DNA from: Albula goreensis
Lineage: Eukaryota; Chordata; Actinopteri; Albuliformes; Albulidae
NCBI GenBank assembly: GCA_022829145.1
Contig: CM040741.1
Span: forward strand, 63,424,547 to 63,488,546
Direction: 5' to 3'
DNA length: 64,000 bases
Shown: piece by piece, positions 61,391-64,000 of the stretch
Numbering within the stretch: position 1 is the first letter of the stretch
Layout: the number at the start of each line of letters is the position of its first letter
Made by a program: the position numbers and the translations under genes
Notes under the pieces: generated by a model
Seen by the model: the letters and a program-made list of their open reading frames with translations, nothing else
Database searches by the model: none
Told to the model about the DNA's origin: nothing

Positions 61391-63350
61391 CATACCGGTC
61401 AATTTAGCTGTGGCGTTGGTCAGCATTTGTCTAGTCTGATTATCTGCGATGTGTGTGCAGATACGCTGATCTCTGAATGTGGATCGCTTGATACTATGGA
61501 CTAAATACAAAAATGAAAAAAGGTAAATGAAACTGCAGTACGGAGATATGTTCCATTCGAAGTAGGTAATGTGAAGATCCAAATAACTGAGTATATTATT
61601 TAAAGGGTTAATAAATGGAGATAATGAACGTATTTCTCTGCGCACCTTTTAAAGGGCTTGTCCTGCACTGTTTTCCACTGAAGGAAGTGGTTACGCCTGG
61701 AAGACGCTTACATAAGTACATTTATTTCCCCACTCTGACAAAATACGTTGAGCAAGACAGCTGTAACTTGGTTTAGTGACAAATTTGCTCAGCTGATTGT
61801 TATATGACAAGATTAGAATGAGTCTGCTAGATTCTTAAAAGTCAATCCGCGTGACAAGGTATATAAAACAAACTTCATTCTTAACATTTTTTCATAGACA
61901 ATGGTTGGAAAAATAAGATAAGTTAAACATGAATTACACTATTACTGGAGTTTCTGAAGTAACTGGGCAAACATGTTTGAGGAGCATTTTATTGTAGAAT
62001 CTCATAGATACCCACACTTAAAGAATGAGGTTCTTCCTAAATCACTTTAAAATTACTTGCTGAGTATGCCAGTTTTCATTGCAATAATAACTGCAGCCAC
62101 TAATTGTTCATTGTTCTTATTCAAATACATTTATGGGGAAAATTATGGTAGAATTTAAGCATATTTGTTAAACAACCTTAATGGAGCAAGAGATTGATTG
62201 TAACAAAAACCAGAATACACAGTGGGTCCCCAGGTCTGAGTTTGGGGGAAAAAAAAAGAATAGGATCTTTACCCATTATTGCCTCTGAGAAGGACTGAGG
62301 TATTTCCAGGCTTTTGTTTTTAACTCGGACATGGGATTTAACTAATAAAGGTCTTGATTACGCATCATAAGATGAATATTTGGATGAAGTGTTTTAGTCT
62401 TAGGCAAAAACAAATATCCATACCAACACTGGCCCTTCTCATACATGTCTCAAGACCCTGAATTAAAGGTTATTTCCCTGGTTACCTGCCTGGAGTGCAT
62501 GCAAATGCTCAAAAGACATCACCTCAAAAACAAGCCTGGAACACAATCTTAGTAGTCTCTCCTCACTTCTGGGTTTGAAGGAGATGAGAAAAGCTGCTTC
62601 AAACACCCTCAACATCTTTTCTGTTGTTTGAACATATATTTTATGTATGTTGCAATATTAAATGGCCTAATCATGTAGGTTAAACAGTGTGATTGGTTTG
62701 TACGTGTTTGATTTGCATCAGTCACAGCTGTGATAAGGTCTCTTCATTGATAGCTAACATTAGAATTGATGACTGAGAAGCAAATAACCTGTCCCAGTTG
62801 TCCTCATTTTCATTGTGGTGACCACAGCAAACATCGCAAACACAATGCCATTGAGAACTGTGGGCATGAAGGGTTTTATTCAACCATATGCGTGTATCTC
62901 ACACAAGGTAAATGATAAAATATAAACAATTGTTCAGATTTCACACACAAACACAGGTCAATCAATACGGTTATTCGCTATATTTGCAAACCCAACGCAT
63001 TTTTTTGCTAGTAATACCGGATAACTAAATATGTTCATGCTAGCGTAGGCTGGAGTAAAAACCAGCATGGGGTCCTCCACGGTACTCCGTAGAGATCACT
63101 GGTTTACAGTTTATCTTTCCTAATCATTGCTTAAAAGAGCTGTTGGGGGCCATATCAACACATTTTGCGTGCAGGATACATTTCAATCTCTCCCGTTACT
63201 CCCTGCTTCAGTTCTCAAACCCCGGGTCTCAGTGCGATGTATTCCTACTTACGTTCAAACTTTTCACAAAAAAAAAAATAAATAAAAAAACGCATATGTT
63301 TTACTAGTCAGTACGGATGGTTTCACTATTACTATTTTCCTGGCAGTTGT
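61391..63350. other. Intergenic right flank
   Basis: AT-rich DNA with short chance frames. I see nothing that looks like an exon. Confidence 0.55.
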
Positions 63351-63359
63351 ATTCAGTGT

Positions 63360-63570
63360 ATGTATGTCTGTTTCAGCTGTGCGGGAAAATGACTGTACAT
63401 TTCTGCAACCTTGATGGTGAGAAGGGGGTTACGCAATTCCCGCCCTTGCGTCTAATGGCCAACTGGTTTCCTTCCCGCGTTCGCCTCACATGTTGCTGAA
63501 CTGAGTCTTTGCTGAGTCAGCAAGTGGGAGCCCACCACGCCGATCAGCAGCCGCTGAAAATACTGAGAGG
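63360..63570 (+). promoter_or_regulatory. Candidate promoter with E2F-like and Maf/AP-1 sites
   Basis: A CpG-enriched stretch with ATTCCCGCCC (E2F/GC box) near 63,436-63,445 and a perfect palindrome TGCTGAGTCAGCA at 63,510-63,522, the full Maf recognition element with an AP-1 core. A possible donor (GAG then GTACTA) follows at 63,566. The gene it would serve lies outside the window. Confidence 0.4.
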
Positions 63571-64000
63571 TACTAACCATGAGTAATATATACTAACTGT
63601 AATTATTGTGGGGACAGTTTTAAAACATTTTACCAATAGTAGATTAAGACGTTTTGTATTAAAATTGGTATATTTAATTTATCCAGATGCTCTCATAGTC
63701 GACAAAGATTTTTCACTTGTGTATGGCGGATTGGCTAGCTATAAGAGGATAACGGTACTCACCTGGTAGCTAACCTTTAGTTGACCAAATAATTTTCTTT
63801 ATCTTGTATTGGTAGTGTACGTATTTTATTCATGATGATTGGGCGCTAAATTTGCTGTCGCTAATGAGTGTAAATAATCTATCTGGAAAATGGACATGAT
63901 TACTATACATTTAGCTTTTTTATTTTATTTTCAATTCATCCGTTTATATATTATAAGCTAAATGTGAAGCTATCGCTAGCTTGGTTAACGACCATTTTAC
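63571..64000. other. Right end of window
   Basis: AT-rich. On the minus strand an almost ideal donor (CCAG then GTGAGTA) lies at 63,763/63,762, which would end an exon lying further right. No coding sense is visible. Confidence 0.3.

Overview
The window looks like nuclear DNA of a ray-finned (teleost) fish. It is AT-rich, its coding exons are short with canonical GT-AG introns, it carries many (TG)n microsatellites, and it contains hAT transposons and tRNA-derived SINE-like repeats of the kind common in teleosts. The two protein-coding genes I could rebuild are both intron-rich vertebrate genes whose products resemble fish orthologs. No bacterial or viral gene organisation is present.

Layout. 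Positions 1-24,990 hold no gene I can support. They contain AT-rich flank, an orphan CpG/TATA cluster near 2.2 kb, scattered repeats, a G-rich stretch near 9.6 kb and a complete non-autonomous hAT element at 23,316-23,899. Positions 24,992-41,003 (+) carry SH2D4A, an SH2-domain adaptor, in eight coding exons giving 421 residues. Positions 44,304-58,143 (-) carry SLC38A9, the lysosomal arginine-sensing transporter, in 14 coding exons, with a likely first non-coding exon and promoter at 61,196-61,383. The expected product is about 555 residues. The two genes converge, with stop codons 3.3 kb apart. A second hAT element, carrying a transposase fragment with a BED-type zinc finger, lies in an SLC38A9 intron at 53,138-53,792. 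The right end (63.4-63.6 kb) looks like a separate promoter region with an E2F-like box and a perfect Maf/AP-1 palindrome.

The most important anomaly is a one-base deletion in SLC38A9 coding exon 6, near 50,219. Read literally, it truncates the protein to about 264 residues. All other exons, phases and splice sites are intact, so an assembly error or a rare null allele is likelier than an old pseudogene. Other notable points are UG-repeat tracts next to two SH2D4A splice acceptors, an acidic di-leucine motif at the SLC38A9 N-terminus, and a ZNF143-like site at its promoter. The two genes are not known to act in one pathway: SH2D4A is a phosphotyrosine adaptor, and SLC38A9 signals lysosomal arginine to mTORC1 through Ragulator-Rag. 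I did not find a clearly new biological system; the candidates are ranked in the findings.
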